DNA from: Monosiga brevicollis MX1
Lineage: Eukaryota > Opisthokonta > Choanoflagellata > Craspedida > Salpingoecidae
Assembly (NCBI RefSeq): GCF_000002865.3
Contig: NW_001865051.1
Span: 56,300 to 120,299, forward strand
DNA length: 64,000 bases
Direction of reading: 5' to 3'
Within the stretch, counting starts at the first letter, position 1; each line of letters opens with the position of its first letter. Position numbers and translations under genes: made by a program. Under the pieces are notes generated by a model. The model made no database searches. It was not told the origin of the DNA and saw nothing but the letters and a program-made list of their open reading frames with translations. Positions 1 to 12,358 of the stretch are shown piece after piece.

Positions 1-782
<782 letters not shown>

Positions 783-1930
783 ATGGAGTACCTGCAGTCG
801 TTAATGCAAGACGCAGACTTGGTCCACTTTGTGACCACGGTCTATGTATGCAACCTCGCCACCTGGGGCTGCCTGGCCATCTTCTACGAGCTCTGCCACC
901 ATTTTCGCTTGTTTCAAGACCGGCTCGTCCGCCCCGTCGGCAACTACCCACCACCCGACCTCATCAAGGCCGCCCTCATTCAAAACCTGTTGGGCAACCT
1001 TGTCCTCTACCCCATCTTTGCTGTCCTGATTTACAAGATCTACGTGCACATCCATGGCTCTGTCCCTCTGGAATGGCCCGCGCTGCCTTTGATCCCCTTT
1101 CAGATCCTCTTTTGCATGCTCGTCGAAGATACCATGTTCTACTGGACCCACCGCACCCTGCACCACCGCCGCATCTACAAGGTTCGCATTGAGCCTGAGC
1201 TTGTGCTCGCGCTCCGTTCCTGTTCTTTGGCGTGCCACCTTCTGGTGACCACGCGTTTGACAGCACTGCCCACTCCTTGCCCCTCACCACCCCATGACTT
1301 GACCATGCTCGCAGTACATTCACAAGCAACACCACAAGTTTCGTGACAGCATTGGCCTCGCCGCCGAGTATGCCCACCCCGTGGAAAACCTGTTTGGCAA
1401 CGTGGTACCACTGTGGATGGGCCCCATGCTTTTAAACGCCTCATTGCCCATCATCTGCCTCTGGTTTGTCATCGACCGCACCATTCTTTCCCCTCGGGCT
1501 GAACCTGCTTGGCCTGTTACTCCCCACCATGTCCTTGCTCCTGGCCCTGCTTATCGAGGATCTGTGTCCCTTGCACAGGAGCATATTGCGCGTATGGGAA
1601 GCCCACGATTCGCACTCTGGCTACCGTTTTGCCTGGTCCCCCTGGAATCTGTTTCTCACCATTCAGGTTTGTTGACAGTACCGCCTTTTGCACCCTCGTC
1701 ATGACGCTCCTTTGGCCCGCAATCAAGCTGACTTTGTGCCTGGTGTTTTGCAATGCCTTGAATTGATGCAGGGAGGGGTCGAGCGTCATGATTTTCACCA
1801 CAGCCATAACAAAGGCTGTTATGGGTCTTTTTTCAGCTTTTGGGACCGCTTCTGTGGCACTGATGAAGCTTTCCGCAATTATCAAGCGAAGAAGCATGAA
1901 ATCAAAGCCCAAGCCACTGATGCCCAGTGA
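783..1930 (+). CDS. MSMO1: C4-methylsterol oxidase (sterol desaturase/hydroxylase family)
   Basis: ER membrane non-haem di-iron enzyme that oxidises the C4 methyl groups of sterol precursors (ERG25/MSMO1 family). Four exons fit: 783-1181, 1315-1463, 1579-1666 and 1772-1930, with phases that join cleanly into a 264-residue protein. The three histidine boxes are visible: WTHRTLHH at the end of exon 1, HKQHH at the start of exon 2 and HDFHHSH at the start of exon 4. The conserved EYAHPVENLFGN and HSGY segments lie between them. Hydrophobic stretches near residues 15-40 and 65-115 fit membrane helices. The last exon ends with FSFWDRFCGTD, typical of the family C-terminus. The length is slightly below the usual 270-310. 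An open frame running through the first donor site is intron read-through. The start has a Kozak-like context (atcATGG). Confidence 0.9.
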
Positions 1931-2547
1931 TCGACTTGGTTGGCCGAGTAACTCGGCGGTTGACTTGGCAAGCTTTGTCCCCTCGGTTTCAGTATCTTTC
2001 TCCCTGTGCAATTCTTCCTTGCTTGGGCCATGCCCTCTTTTTTTTGTGTGTGTGTGTTCCTCTCGCACGCATTCTTAGTCGTTCATGACATGAGCCGTTG
2101 GCCTGTCTCCTGTTGCTGGCTTGGCTCCAAAATCACGATTCAAAAATTCCCCTTTTTTTGACAGTTCGGACACTCCCACACTCAATCTCGTCGAGAGCGG
2201 CAGCGATTGTACCACCGGGCTAGATCATGTCGTTGCGGGGAATGCTATGACGGCTCTCAGTCCACAGGGACGGACCTAAAGTCTAGATTTTCAGAGTATT
2301 ATCCGCTCCCAGTTGCACTCGGTGCTTGAAATAAACCCGCTTTCCCGGCCCGACTCGCCACTACACACCAAACAACTATGCAAAACTCATGCAGCAGTAG
2401 ATGCCGAGCAGAAGGAGCAAGGAGTGGCAGAGCGCCCAAACGCTGACCGCCAATCACCGGAACCCTTTCTGAACTCATCAAATCCAAGCAAAACAGAGGA
2501 GAAAAGTGTTACGGCCATGCCTCGAGCTGCGTCACCAAGCAATCAAA
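1931..2547. other. Convergent intergenic region
   Basis: The 3' flanks of the sterol oxidase gene (+) and the WD40 gene (-). I see short T runs, a small GT tract near 2045-2060 and no coding signal. Confidence 0.5.
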
Positions 2548-5309
2548 CTACAGCCGTAAGCTCCACAGTTTGACCGTCTTGTCGGCGCTACTACTGGCAA
2601 ACATGGGTTCGGTTGGATGAAACTGAACCTATCGTGTGTCCAGCCAAGGCAGTGATTTGTCAGAGGTGGCGTCTTTATTCACCAGCGCGCACAGCACACG
2701 CCAAAGCCTTTGAACGATCACACGTACTGCAATGGCCTTGTTGCTATGCGCAGCAGCCCGCCCATATGAGCCCGCTAAAAACCGATCATGGCCTGGGAGT
2801 GCAGACAGCTGAATCTTGCCATCAAAGGCAGCCGACAGCGCCAACGCCGGTGTAGATCCGCTGGAGCGCAGAGCTGAATGTGAGGGCATCACGTGCACGC
2901 TCCGCACCTCATCGGCATGTGGCTCCCACGTGAGCACTGCCTACAGTCACCGGTAACGGACGGTCAGCGCAACCCTTGAGAAGATGCCGATGCAACAAGC
3001 AGAAAGCCTTTGACCCAACCGTGGCGAGCTGGCAAGTGCTGGTACCATGCCTAGGCTGACCTTTTTCATGCGCAGGTCAATGAGCCCCAGTTGGCCATCG
3101 CGGGCGCCAATCAAGCATTGGTGCGTATTTCTACACAGCCAACCAATGCGTGAGCGTGCGTTGTGGAACATTCGGTGCCTGAAACAGAGACGTGTGCACC
3201 ACGCACGGGAGAACATCCAGCGCCGTGATGCCAGAGTCCCAGCTAAACTGCTCCACGGGGATGGGCTGGCGAGGATCATGGAGACGCAAAATTGCATCTG
3301 CGCTGCCCGAAAGGAAAGAACTAGACTGCCATGGGACGATTCGAGCCACCTGGCTGGCACCCGTGCTTTGCTGCAGCTCCACTGTCGCCGACGCTACATT
3401 GAGCAGCGCCACGTTGGCGTGCCCGGAGCCAACGGCCGCCAAAACGTGCTGGTTCCTGAGCAGACGCAAAACGCAGTGTGTGGTGGCATCAATGCGGATT
3501 CGACCACGTCGAACCAAAGGGCTGGCGGTACGAGTGCAGACTTGGAGCAGCTGCCTACCGAGCAAATGCAATGGAGCGAACGGTGCCTTCGAGGGTGACT
3601 GCAGCCATCGGCGTGATACTGTGCGACTGCAGCTCAAACCTAAGGACGCAGCCCAGTGAGCAGAGCAAACAGGTTCAACGGGGGGCGGGGCCTGGGGCTT
3701 GGTTGGGAAAGAACAAAAGCACTGACTGAGCTAGCTTGACAACATGATCATTACTGCAAGTTGCCAATATATCGCCGGCATCGTTCCACTGGACGTCATA
3801 TATCGAGCCGCTATCACAGAAACGCGCAAAGTCAAATGTGGACGTATAGGTGCCAGGAAGCCTTGCGTGCCTCGATCAACAAGACCGAGGTCGGTATGGA
3901 GAGCATTTGACATACGCGTGGTAGCGCTCGCGCTGAGCCAAGAGCGTGAGTGTTGTGGGATGCGATGTGGCGGTGCTGGAACGTTCAGCACCCGGGGCAG
4001 GAACGGCACAAATTCGAAGCAAGGCGGAGTTGCTGCCCACGGCCAGGAGCGGGGCGTGCGGATGAAAGGCCATGGTGCGGACCGGTTGGTGATCTTCCAC
4101 TTGACCGATAAACGCGTGCTCCAAGCGTGAGGGTACTGTGGTGCAAGCATGGCGTGGGTAGCGTGGCGCCAGAGCAACGCGCAGAATAAAACAAAACAAA
4201 AAGAACCAATAAGGCCCAGATGGGGTGAGCAACCCAAGCTACCGTGACTTGAAGCTGATTTGAAGAACCAAACGAATGGAGTGTGACATCCCACCTTTGG
4301 TTAAAGGCGCAAAACTGGGGGCGGCATTCGGTGCCGTGTTGGTCTCGGGAGCCCAGGGTGGGTCGGCAGGTCGCAACTGGCTGGGCCCATGGGTTCTGGG
4401 GCCACGATTGGACTTGCTCGCGGGTCGATCGCCCGCAGAAGGGGCGAAGCGGTGGTGAGGGGCCGTGGCTGTTGAAGTTGCAGCTGGGCGTGGGGCGTTT
4501 GGGGCGTTGGCAGGGATATTTCCAGTTTGGACGTCCTCGGCGGGCAACGGCTCGGGCCAACGGGATCGTTCAAAGCGAACCTCGGGCGCGGGCAGAGTTT
4601 GTGCCAGCAGACCCCGGGCAAGGAGCTGAACGAGGGGGTCCGCACTGGCCTGAGCCGCGCACTGAGCCTCATCTTTGACATTGTGGGGATTGGGCTGGCT
4701 GCTGGGTCGGCTGGAGCTGACGCCAGCTCGTGCAGTCAAAAAATGCTGTAGGATGGCCTGCAATTCCTGGGCCAGCTGAAGGCGAAGTCGAGCCAGATGA
4801 TTCAGAGGGTCGGGGGGCAGAGGCAAGCACCAGGCGCGGATGGTGGCTTCATCAATGGTGCGATCCTGCAGGCGGATGGCACGAACAAGCTCGGTCAGGC
4901 GCGTCTCCTGTTCTTGGCGATGAAGCTGGGCCGATTCGTAGGCAGCCGCTAGGCCCAGATGGCAGGTGGCCGGGGTCCAGCAGAGCTCACGGCATTGTTG
5001 GCGCCACAGCGCACGGCGAGCTGCGGCATGTTGTTGGGGGTGATCTTGCAGCGAGAGCTTGAGGAGAGCGTGCAGTTCGCTGTACCGCGCCTGCAAGGCC
5101 AGGCGCCGCACCGTCTGCAGGGGAGAAGCGCTGGCTGGGGAAGCAGGGGTGGCGGGGTCGGCCTCGGCATCGAGGCCGACGGCCACACAGGCTGCGTATG
5201 CAGCGGGCTCTTGGTTTTGGAGGTAGCCCAAAATCATTCGAACCAGGTGTTGGTGTTGGATCGTCACACGCGTGCCCGCGGCTCGGGCAGCAGAGCTGGG
5301 CGTGGCCAT
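2548..5309 (-). CDS. WD40-repeat protein, WDR47/nemitin-like
   Basis: Multi-exon gene on the minus strand. The first exon starts at 5309 and encodes a LisH/CTLH-like helical N-terminus (LVRMILGYLQNQ near residue 23), followed by a long low-complexity Pro/Ala linker. WD40 repeats follow in later exons. QPVRTMAFHPHAPLLAVGSN near 4075 closely resembles the first WD repeat of animal WDR47. Then come SIYDVQWNDAGDILATCSND near 3800, LSGSADAILRLHDPR near 3280, DGQLGLIDLR near 3080 and FASSSADKTVKLWSLRL at the end, with stop codon 2548-2550. WDR47 binds microtubules and microtubule-associated proteins in animals; a similar role here is inference. The exact exon list is uncertain, and a paralogous LisH-WD40 protein is possible. 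Confidence 0.7.
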
Positions 5310-6780
5310 GACACACTGTCCAGCCGCGTCAAGACTTGGACCTCATGATCCCTCCACGCAGACACGAGGACACAAGAAGTCTGAAACGTCAACAGCCTCT
5401 GCCAGGCAGAACCAGGACCGAGCAGGAACAGGATCAGGCGGAACCCGGGGACCAGGCAGAACCAGATACCAGCCAGCCCCAAAGTAGACAAACCCCACAC
5501 AGTAGTCCAAGGCAGTGCAGTTGCAAGCTCGCGTCTCCCAACCCCCAACACAACTGTCGCGACGCACGAACACCGAGAGAGAGTGCGTGTGTGTGTGTGA
5601 GACCGCGACGACGACGAAAAAAAATTTAAAAATAAACTCTTGATCACTGTTTTCGTCTGCCGTCGCCAAGGCAGAAGAGTCCGAACAGCTGTTGAGGATG
5701 GCTCAACTGCGTCAGAGAGTTGGCTCCCGCAGAAATTGCTGGTAGAGAGACGGCCTGAGTAACTTTTGACCACAGCGATAGAATCAAGCTGTCTTAGAGA
5801 TATGCATGTCGTTCCTCCATTATTCAGAGATGTTCCCAGCTAATGATACAACTTCATGCCGGCAGCTGCAACAGTTGGTAGCGCCCTTGGCGCCAATTCC
5901 TCATCATCTCATCTCGCAACACTATCACGCAAGGGGACACCACACCCTAATGCAAGGCTGCATAAGGGTTTACACGTATTATGTCACACGTATCTGATGG
6001 TGTTCCCGAAGGCCATCTTGCATCGTGGTTGCCTTTTGTTTGAGACACCCTTTCCCATACACTCTCTCCCCCTCTTCTCTGACTGCCATTGGAATTCTCC
6101 TTTATATCCAATAATCCAACACCCGCACAACGACCACTCTCTGAAATTCTTTCGTGCTTTTGTTATTTCTCTCTGTGTGTGTCTCTCTCTCGTATTTCTT
6201 TTGTGTCCGAGGACGTGTGACGTTGCAGGATCAAAAATCTGATAAAAACGGCAGCGCGCTCTGCGTTTGCCTCGGCTCCTGAACGCGACCAACGACGCCA
6301 GTACAGACCGTGTACCGATTTCATTTCCCTTTCAACGCCCCTTTCAGTCCACGATTGCATTTGCATCGCCGCTGGAGGTGCTTCATAACAGTATTGAGGT
6401 CGCGTACCCGAACGTGCCACAGCGGCCCCTTTGATCCTTCTCTCTTGACGCTTGGCGCGCACGCACGATCGCCGCCTCTGCCGTCCTGTGCCTCACACGC
6501 ACACGCACAACGCTCGCACAACGCTCGCACGTCCCTTGTTGGTCGGACTAAGCGTCTCCAAACTGGGGATTGCCACCGCCCCGAATTTGACCAGCTTTTT
6601 CTCGAGCCCTTCCCCACCCCTACCCCAACTTTGGCACCGAACACCCGACGGCGCCTCTTTTTTTTTTTTTTTTTCAGCGCCCTGGCCCTGTTAGGGAGGG
6701 TGTTTGGACATTGAGCATCAGGCAGTGTCCATTCTTGGAATCTGCTTCCTCCCTTTCATTTTTCCTTTTGCACCAGAATC
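5310..6780. other. Divergent promoter region between the WDR47-like and LRRC58-like genes
   Basis: About 1.5 kb between two genes transcribed away from each other. It contains pyrimidine-rich stretches, short GT and poly-T runs (for example 6658-6674) and no supported exon. The minus-strand frame 5264-5773 overlaps the WD40 start and runs through low-complexity DNA. Confidence 0.5.
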
Positions 6781-8488
6781 ATGGCATCAAAGGCCGCTCC
6801 CGTGACGGCGGCCTCCATGGCTGCTGCTCGTCGCGACCCGCATCATCATCATGAAGTGGCCTCTTCTGATGACGATGATGACGCCGCGCTGATGATTACC
6901 GAGTTTAAGCTCGCCGGCATGAACATCTCCGAAGTCCCGACCCGGGTCACCAAGGCCACCTTTCTTCACTTTCTTGACCTTTCCAACAACACACTCACCA
7001 CCCTTTCCGAGTCTTTTTTCACCCTCGTTCATTTGTACGTCTCACTTGTTTGCTTCAAGCAAGCACCCCCTTGTTCTGTTTTACCGGCCGTGCTTCCCAG
7101 TGCGCGTTCTTATCCCCATTGGCTCACCCTCTTTTTCCCATTTGTTGCGCGTCAACAGGACCGAGCTCAACTTGAGCAACAACCACCTTTCAGCCCTGCC
7201 CAAGCACATTGGCCAGTTGACAAACCTTGTCAAGCTCGACCTGAGCAGCAACCGCCTCACACATCTGCCCGAAGAACTCACTCAGCTTACAGATTTGGAG
7301 GTCGGTTCAATAACAAAAATCAACCTTGGACACCATTGGATGGTTTTTTTCCCCCACCTCGTTTTTGTCCTCCCTCTCCCTCTCTCCCCCTTTCGCTCTT
7401 TCCCTCTCCCTTTCTCTTTTTCTCGCCTTCATCTCATGATATGACCCGATTTCTGTTTTTCGTTAGACACTCAATGTGAGCAACAACCGGCTGGCCACCA
7501 TTCCCGCCCCCGTGCTGGCGCTCGAGCAACTACAAAAGCTCTACATTGGCTCCAACGCCATCACAGCGCTCCCGGCAGACATTGCCCGCTTGAAGAACCT
7601 CGAGGTGTTGTACCTCGGCGGCAACCTTCTTCGCACCGTCAACGACAACCTATGCCAGCTCTCGCGGCTGACACTGCTCTACTTGGGTGGCAACCGGCTG
7701 CGCAAGCTCTCGCCCAAGATTGCCAATCTACATCGCCTGCGCACCCTCAACCTTCACGATAACCAGCTTCAGTTTCTCCCACCTGCCATTGTGGACATGC
7801 GTTCTCTGCGCCAGCTCTCGCTGCGTAATAATCCCCTCGTCACGGACTTTGTTGAAGACGTGCGGCCTGAGCCCCTGTCACTCTTGGAGCTTTGCGCGCG
7901 TGAAATCAAGCGCAATGGCATCAAGTATTGCCGTCACTGCCTGCCCGCCGAGCTTTGCCGCTACCTCGACTCGGCCAAGTGCTGTAGCAACCCGGCGTGC
8001 ATGGGCGTCTACTTTACCGAAGGTGCCCGCTCTGTGGAGTTTGTCGATGTGTGTGGCAAGTACCGCGTGCCTCTCATGAAATACGTCTGCACGCACGGTT
8101 GCGAGGTATGTCATTTGCTTGCTTTTTACCACCACCACCGCCGCCGCCGCCTCGACGCGCGTGGTAGCGGGGCAGACTTGGCCTCTGGTCTTGGTCTTTT
8201 CCCCTCTCTCTCCCCTCCACGTGACTCTAATTGCGCCATCTCACGCGGTATCTGCCTTTACTCTATGTTTCCTTTTGATCCGTTTAGCCGCGCAAGCCGC
8301 ATGCATCAACCGCCTCTGTTCCCTCTGCCTCTGGTGCCGCCAGCAGCACCGCTGCGGCTTCTGCCCCGGCCCCCGCATCCTCATCGGGTGGTGCTCGTGA
8401 CAAGGCCGACCTTTCTCCAGCACAGCAAGCGCGCCTTCAGCGCGTGCTCCTGACAGGCTACAAGGAAGAGGAGTGCTGTCACTCCTAA
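6781..8488 (+). CDS. LRRC58: Leucine-rich repeat protein, LRRC58-like
   Basis: Four exons (6781-7034, 7159-7300, 7467-8105, 8288-8488) join in frame to 411 residues. A His/Asp-rich head (residues 20-40) precedes about eight LRRs of the shoc2-like LxxLxLxxNxLxxLP type. The C-terminal part is diagnostic: LSLLELCAREIKRNGI, a cysteine cluster CCSNPACMGVYF, then FVDVCGKYRVPLMKYVC, which match the conserved tail of animal LRRC58. The end, QRVLLTGYKEEE, also resembles it. LRRC58 has been linked to ubiquitin-ligase-dependent turnover in animals; the conserved Cys-rich tail may bind a metal or a partner, which is inference. Introns are 124, 166 and 182 bases. An Ala/Ser-rich linker in the last exon is variable sequence. 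Confidence 0.85.
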
Positions 8489-9053
8489 AAAAAACCTTTC
8501 TCCTCTGGCGTCTATTGCATGTCCGGCCTTTGTCTTCTTCCTTGTTTAGTTCGTGTCTATGGGGTGCGTTGCCTGAGGCAATGCTGACTTGAGGTTGTTT
8601 GTCAAGTCGTGTCGAGCCCAGCCGCACATTGGGACGGGATGTTTTTGCTTGTTTTTATCTATCTCTTCGTCCATGTGCTAGTTGTCTTTGATCATTTTTT
8701 GCTACATGATATGCAACCCTTATCTGCCGTTTTTAAATCGACCCTTTGTATCATCATGACATAACTTTTTCCCGGAAAGCGCCAATGTGTGCGTAGCAAG
8801 AGTCTTTGGTTGCCAATTTCATCGGGAGGCTCATCTCATCATAAACGCCGTCACCGAATCCAATAAAGCGTATGTAGCGCAAAGCGCCCGAGCAACACTC
8901 TCATCCACACACTCAAAACGCGTTCACACACACGACATGAAACACAACCATCTCACAAACACAAAAGACATTTCCCATCATGAGCCCGCAAGAGGAAGAA
9001 GGCCTATTAGAGCGACTTTAGCGCCTACCAATCAAACCACCAACGCGCCAGAC
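8489..9053. other. Convergent intergenic region
   Basis: The 3' flanks of the LRRC58-like (+) and LAMTOR2 (-) genes. AATAAA occurs near 8862 in plus orientation. No coding signal was found. Confidence 0.45.
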
Positions 9054-9792
9054 CTACGCCTCCACCTTGCCGAGCTGCTCGCCGAGACTATGTGACAAGG
9101 CCGAGGCCTATCGGAAATTGGCAAGACGCAAAGGTTTCAGTCACACACCCAATTGTCCGCAAGATCAGATCATCAAATGTAGCGTGCTTATAGCAAATGC
9201 TTCCCACCTTGGCATGTAGCAGACCAACGGCAGCCTGATTTTCAGCCACCAGACACAACAGAAGCTTGTTCACGGGTCGCACCACTACCACACGCTCCTA
9301 CACCAGCACACAGGACCGTCAGCCTGGATTTGGGGATCGCTCAAGTCACTCAACAGTTTTAAAAGAAGAATGATCGAGACTAACCTCGCAAATGGCCGTC
9401 AAAGATTGAAGCTCTGTGGCTGAGATGCCCTCACGGTGCGATTCAAAGAGATTCCAGGCGTGGCTTGCGATCGAGGCCGTCAGCTGGTGTGCAGATGGGT
9501 CAGGGTTGGTGTGGCAGCACCATCATCATGTCATATCCCAGCAAGGATTACAAAACGATGCGCAAATGGGAATTCTTACCGCGGTGGAGAGGTCGTCACC
9601 CGCCATGCCGAGCTGTCCGCCATCCTTTTGCAGCAACCTGGTCAGAGCCGGGTGCAACGATACCGATGAGAACACCGTCCACCCGCTGGAGCGAGGCACG
9701 GCAAGGGGCCAGAAAGGAACGCACAATACACCAGCACAGCCGTTGCCGATGCTGGCCTCGAGGGCATTGTTGATGGCCTTGACACGATACAT
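9054..9792 (-). CDS. LAMTOR2: LAMTOR2, roadblock subunit of Ragulator
   Basis: Small gene of five tiny exons on the minus strand: 9725-9792, 9580-9637, 9385-9483, 9208-9297 and 9054-9107. All borders are GT-AG and phases join to 122 residues (human about 125). The N-terminus MYRVKAINNAL lines up with human MLRPKALTQVL. Exons 1 and 2 meet as GCAGVLLLQKDGGQLGMAG, like the human LLLNNEGSLLAYSG segment. Exon 3 gives LTASIASHAWNLFE, like VTAAIASNIWAAYD. Exon 4 gives RPVNKLLLCLVAENQAAVG, like RVANLLLCMYAKETVGFG. Exon 5 gives ASALSHSLGEQLGKVEA. The family forms the lysosomal Ragulator complex that anchors Rag GTPases and mTORC1. No exon is long enough to stand out alone, so simple ORF calling misses this gene. 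Confidence 0.88.
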
Positions 9793-10046
9793 GATGTCAA
9801 AGGAAGGAAGGAAGGAAGGAAGCTCTGAAGAAGAAGAAGAAGACACACCCGTCAGGATGAGGCGACAAGAAGCAGCGTCGCGCGCTTGAGAGAATGGCGT
9901 TTTGTCAAACCAAAGGCTCTCCCCACTCCAAACCAACATTCCTCATGATCAGCGTCTCCCTTTCCCCTCTTCTCGCCCCTCGGCACTCCATCCTCCCGTC
10001 ACCGGCCATCGGCTGCCATTCTCTTCCTCTCTCCCTCAATCACATG

Positions 10047-10092
<46 letters not shown>

Positions 10093-10779
10093 CACGCACA
10101 CACGTACTGAGAGATGGAGAGATGGAGAAACTGTATACAACTACTGTTATCAACACTAGGCTCAGATTGGAAGCAAGCCAAATTCATCTCTTCTCTCTCT
10201 CTCAAATCTCTCAAAATCTCTCTCTCTAACAGGTAAATCGCTCTTCTCTCTCTCTCTCTCTCTCTNNNNNNNNNNNNNNNNNNNNNNNNNNNNNNNNNNN
10301 NNNNNNNNNNNNNNNNNNNNNNNNNNNNNNNNNNNNNNNNNNNNNNNNNNNNNNNNNNNNNNNNNNNNNNNNNNNNNNNNNNNNNNNNNNNNNNNNNNNN
10401 NNNNNNNNNNNNNNNNNNNNNNNNNNNNNNNNNNNNNNNNNNNNNNNNNNNNNNNNNNNNNNNNNNNNNNNNNNNNNNNNNNNNNNNNNNNNNNNNNNNN
10501 NNNNNNNNNNNNNNNNNNNNNNNNNNNNNNNNNNNNNNNNNNNNNNNNNNNNNNNNNNNNNNNNNNNNNNNNNNNNNNNNNNTTTCAGGGTATGTGTGAC
10601 CGCGCTGGCTCGCTCCAGCTTTTGGGCTTGTCCCGTGTGGGGCAAGCCAAACGACGACCAAGACGGGCTTGGATGGTCATGAGAAAACAACGCGCTCTCA
10701 CATGATGCGTCTGCCTGGGCCAATAGATCTGTGCTACAGCGTCGACATTGCCTTTTGCTCCGTTCAGCTTACCAACGAC
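9793..10779. other. Divergent intergenic region with CA and TC repeats and an assembly gap
   Basis: A GAAG tract lies near 9800-9842, a (CA)n tract at about 10049-10103 and TC-rich sequence from about 10190 to the gap. A non-coding first exon or promoter of EB1 may be lost in the gap. Confidence 0.7.
10266..10582. other. Assembly gap (317 N)
   Basis: A run of N begins inside a (TC)n tract and ends just before TTTCAGGG, probably an unresolved microsatellite. The TTTCAG at its right edge could be a splice acceptor, but the EB1 reading frame gives no need for it. Confidence 0.98.
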
Positions 10780-11985
10780 ATGGGTCGCACTGCAGTCAAT
10801 GTGCACGCTACGAGCGTCAACACCACCAACATCAGCCGCCAGGACCTGGTTGATTGGATCAACACCACCCTCAACCTCAGCTATTCCAAGGTCGAAAATC
10901 TGTGCACTGGTCAGTCACCTCCGTTCCGGCACAGACCCAGACGGCCCAACCCACTGGCCATTTTTTTACTCACCCTCGTGTATACCGTCAACAGGCGCGG
11001 CGTACTGCCAACTGATGGACATGATGTTTGGTCCGGGCGTCGTGCCCATCAAGCGCGTCAAGTTTGACGCCAAGCATGAACACGAGTTTATCGAAAACTT
11101 CAAGCACCTCCAGCAAGCTTTCCTCTCAACCAAGTGTGACAAGGTTATCCCCGTGGACCGCCTCATCAAGGGCCGCTTCCAGGATAACTTCGAGTTTGGT
11201 CAGTGGTTCAAAAAGTTTTTCGATGCCAACTTTGACGGTCGCGACTATGACGCGGCTGCCCGCCGCGCCGGCAAGAAAGTGATGGCACATACCAATCCCA
11301 CCAACTCCAAGGTGGCTGGCGGTACGTCATTCAAGGCGGATTTCAGTCAATCAAACCGTTTGCTCTCGCTGCTTGGCTTTGGCCACAGCAGGGCTCGGTC
11401 GCTCAAGCTCACACTAATGTTTTATTTTTTCGTCCGCACTGCTTAGCATCTGCCACCCCGTCGACTACGACCTCCCCGAGCAAGCGCAAACCAGCAGCTG
11501 CCTCAGCTGGCGCTGCCTCTGCCTCAGCCTCAGGTTCGGCGGCTGCACGCTCCCGTGTCTCTGGCCCCAGCACTACTGCCGCTGCCGCCAGGGACACTGG
11601 CTCTTCCGCCGCCAACAGCCAGGCGGTCAAGGAGAAGCAACTGCAGGTCGATCAGCTCTCCACAGAGGTCAGTCACACGCAGCACGCAGAGCCTACGCGA
11701 GAGGCGGCCTCCATCCATTCCTCTACATTTCGCCTGACCGACACGCTATCCAATTGTAAATGCTGTTGTTACGCTATTTACTAGGTCGAGGAACTGCGCC
11801 TTACTGTTGAAGGCTTGGAAAAGGAGCGTGACTTTTACTTTGGCAAGCTGCGTGACATTGAGATTATTTGCCAAGAGGTACCGGAAGATCAGCGCGGCTC
11901 AACCATCGAGCGTGTCTTTGAGGTGCTCTACGCTCTTGAAGAAGGCTTTGAGGCCCCTGTCGAAGACCCCGAAGAAGCATATTAG
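10780..11985 (+). CDS. MAPRE1: EB1-family microtubule plus-end tracking protein
   Basis: Four exons (10780-10909, 10995-11321, 11447-11667, 11785-11985) join to 292 residues. The N-terminal calponin-homology domain starts at once ([16 protein letters not shown]) and contains [10 protein letters not shown] and [17 protein letters not shown], matching EB1. A Ser/Ala-rich basic linker follows, then the C-terminal coiled coil and EB-homology motif ([18 protein letters not shown], then VLYALEEGF). The end is EDPEEAY. The terminal tyrosine fits the EEY/F tail used to bind CAP-Gly proteins. The ATG at 10780 is chosen because the CH domain begins a few residues later; an upstream in-frame ATG at 10669 would only add an unrelated stretch. 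Confidence 0.93.
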
Positions 11986-12358
11986 ACCGCCAACTCTTTC
12001 GCAAAGTCCTCGCTCGCTGCACCAGAGTCGTGAATGTGTGTGACAAACTCGCCTGGTGCTCCTGGTTTTATGCCACTCGTTCCCATGCCAACACTTGCAC
12101 TGCACCAGTGTAGGGCGCGCCGTGCTGTGCCCATTCTTGGCTTCCTCTACCGTCCTTTCCGAGTGATTTGTGTCCGTTCGTGCTTCCAGGCAAACAAGAT
12201 AATAATTAACGTTAAACCCTCAAGCTCAAAGCCATGATGCTGTCTGGCAAGACGATGTACTTTGCAACTGTGATATCGTAACAGGCTGCTGTGTCAAAAG
12301 GTTTGGATATATGAAAAAAGGAGACAGGGAACCAGGATACCAGATCCCCCTCTAAATT
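11986..12358. other. Convergent intergenic region
   Basis: Short 3' flank between EB1 (+) and the methyltransferase gene (-). No gene-like signal was seen. Confidence 0.5.

Noticed and set aside
783-1346. Continuous 187-codon frame from the sterol oxidase start
   Set aside because: After codon 133 it reads through the donor at 1182 into intron sequence; the family homology resumes only after the acceptor at 1314.
5264-5773. Minus-strand frame of 169 codons
   Set aside because: It overlaps the first exon of the WD40 gene in another frame and crosses GT-rich low-complexity DNA; no family resemblance.
10226-10723. Minus-strand frame spanning the N gap
   Set aside because: Most of it is N; the rest is TC repeat read as Arg-Glu.
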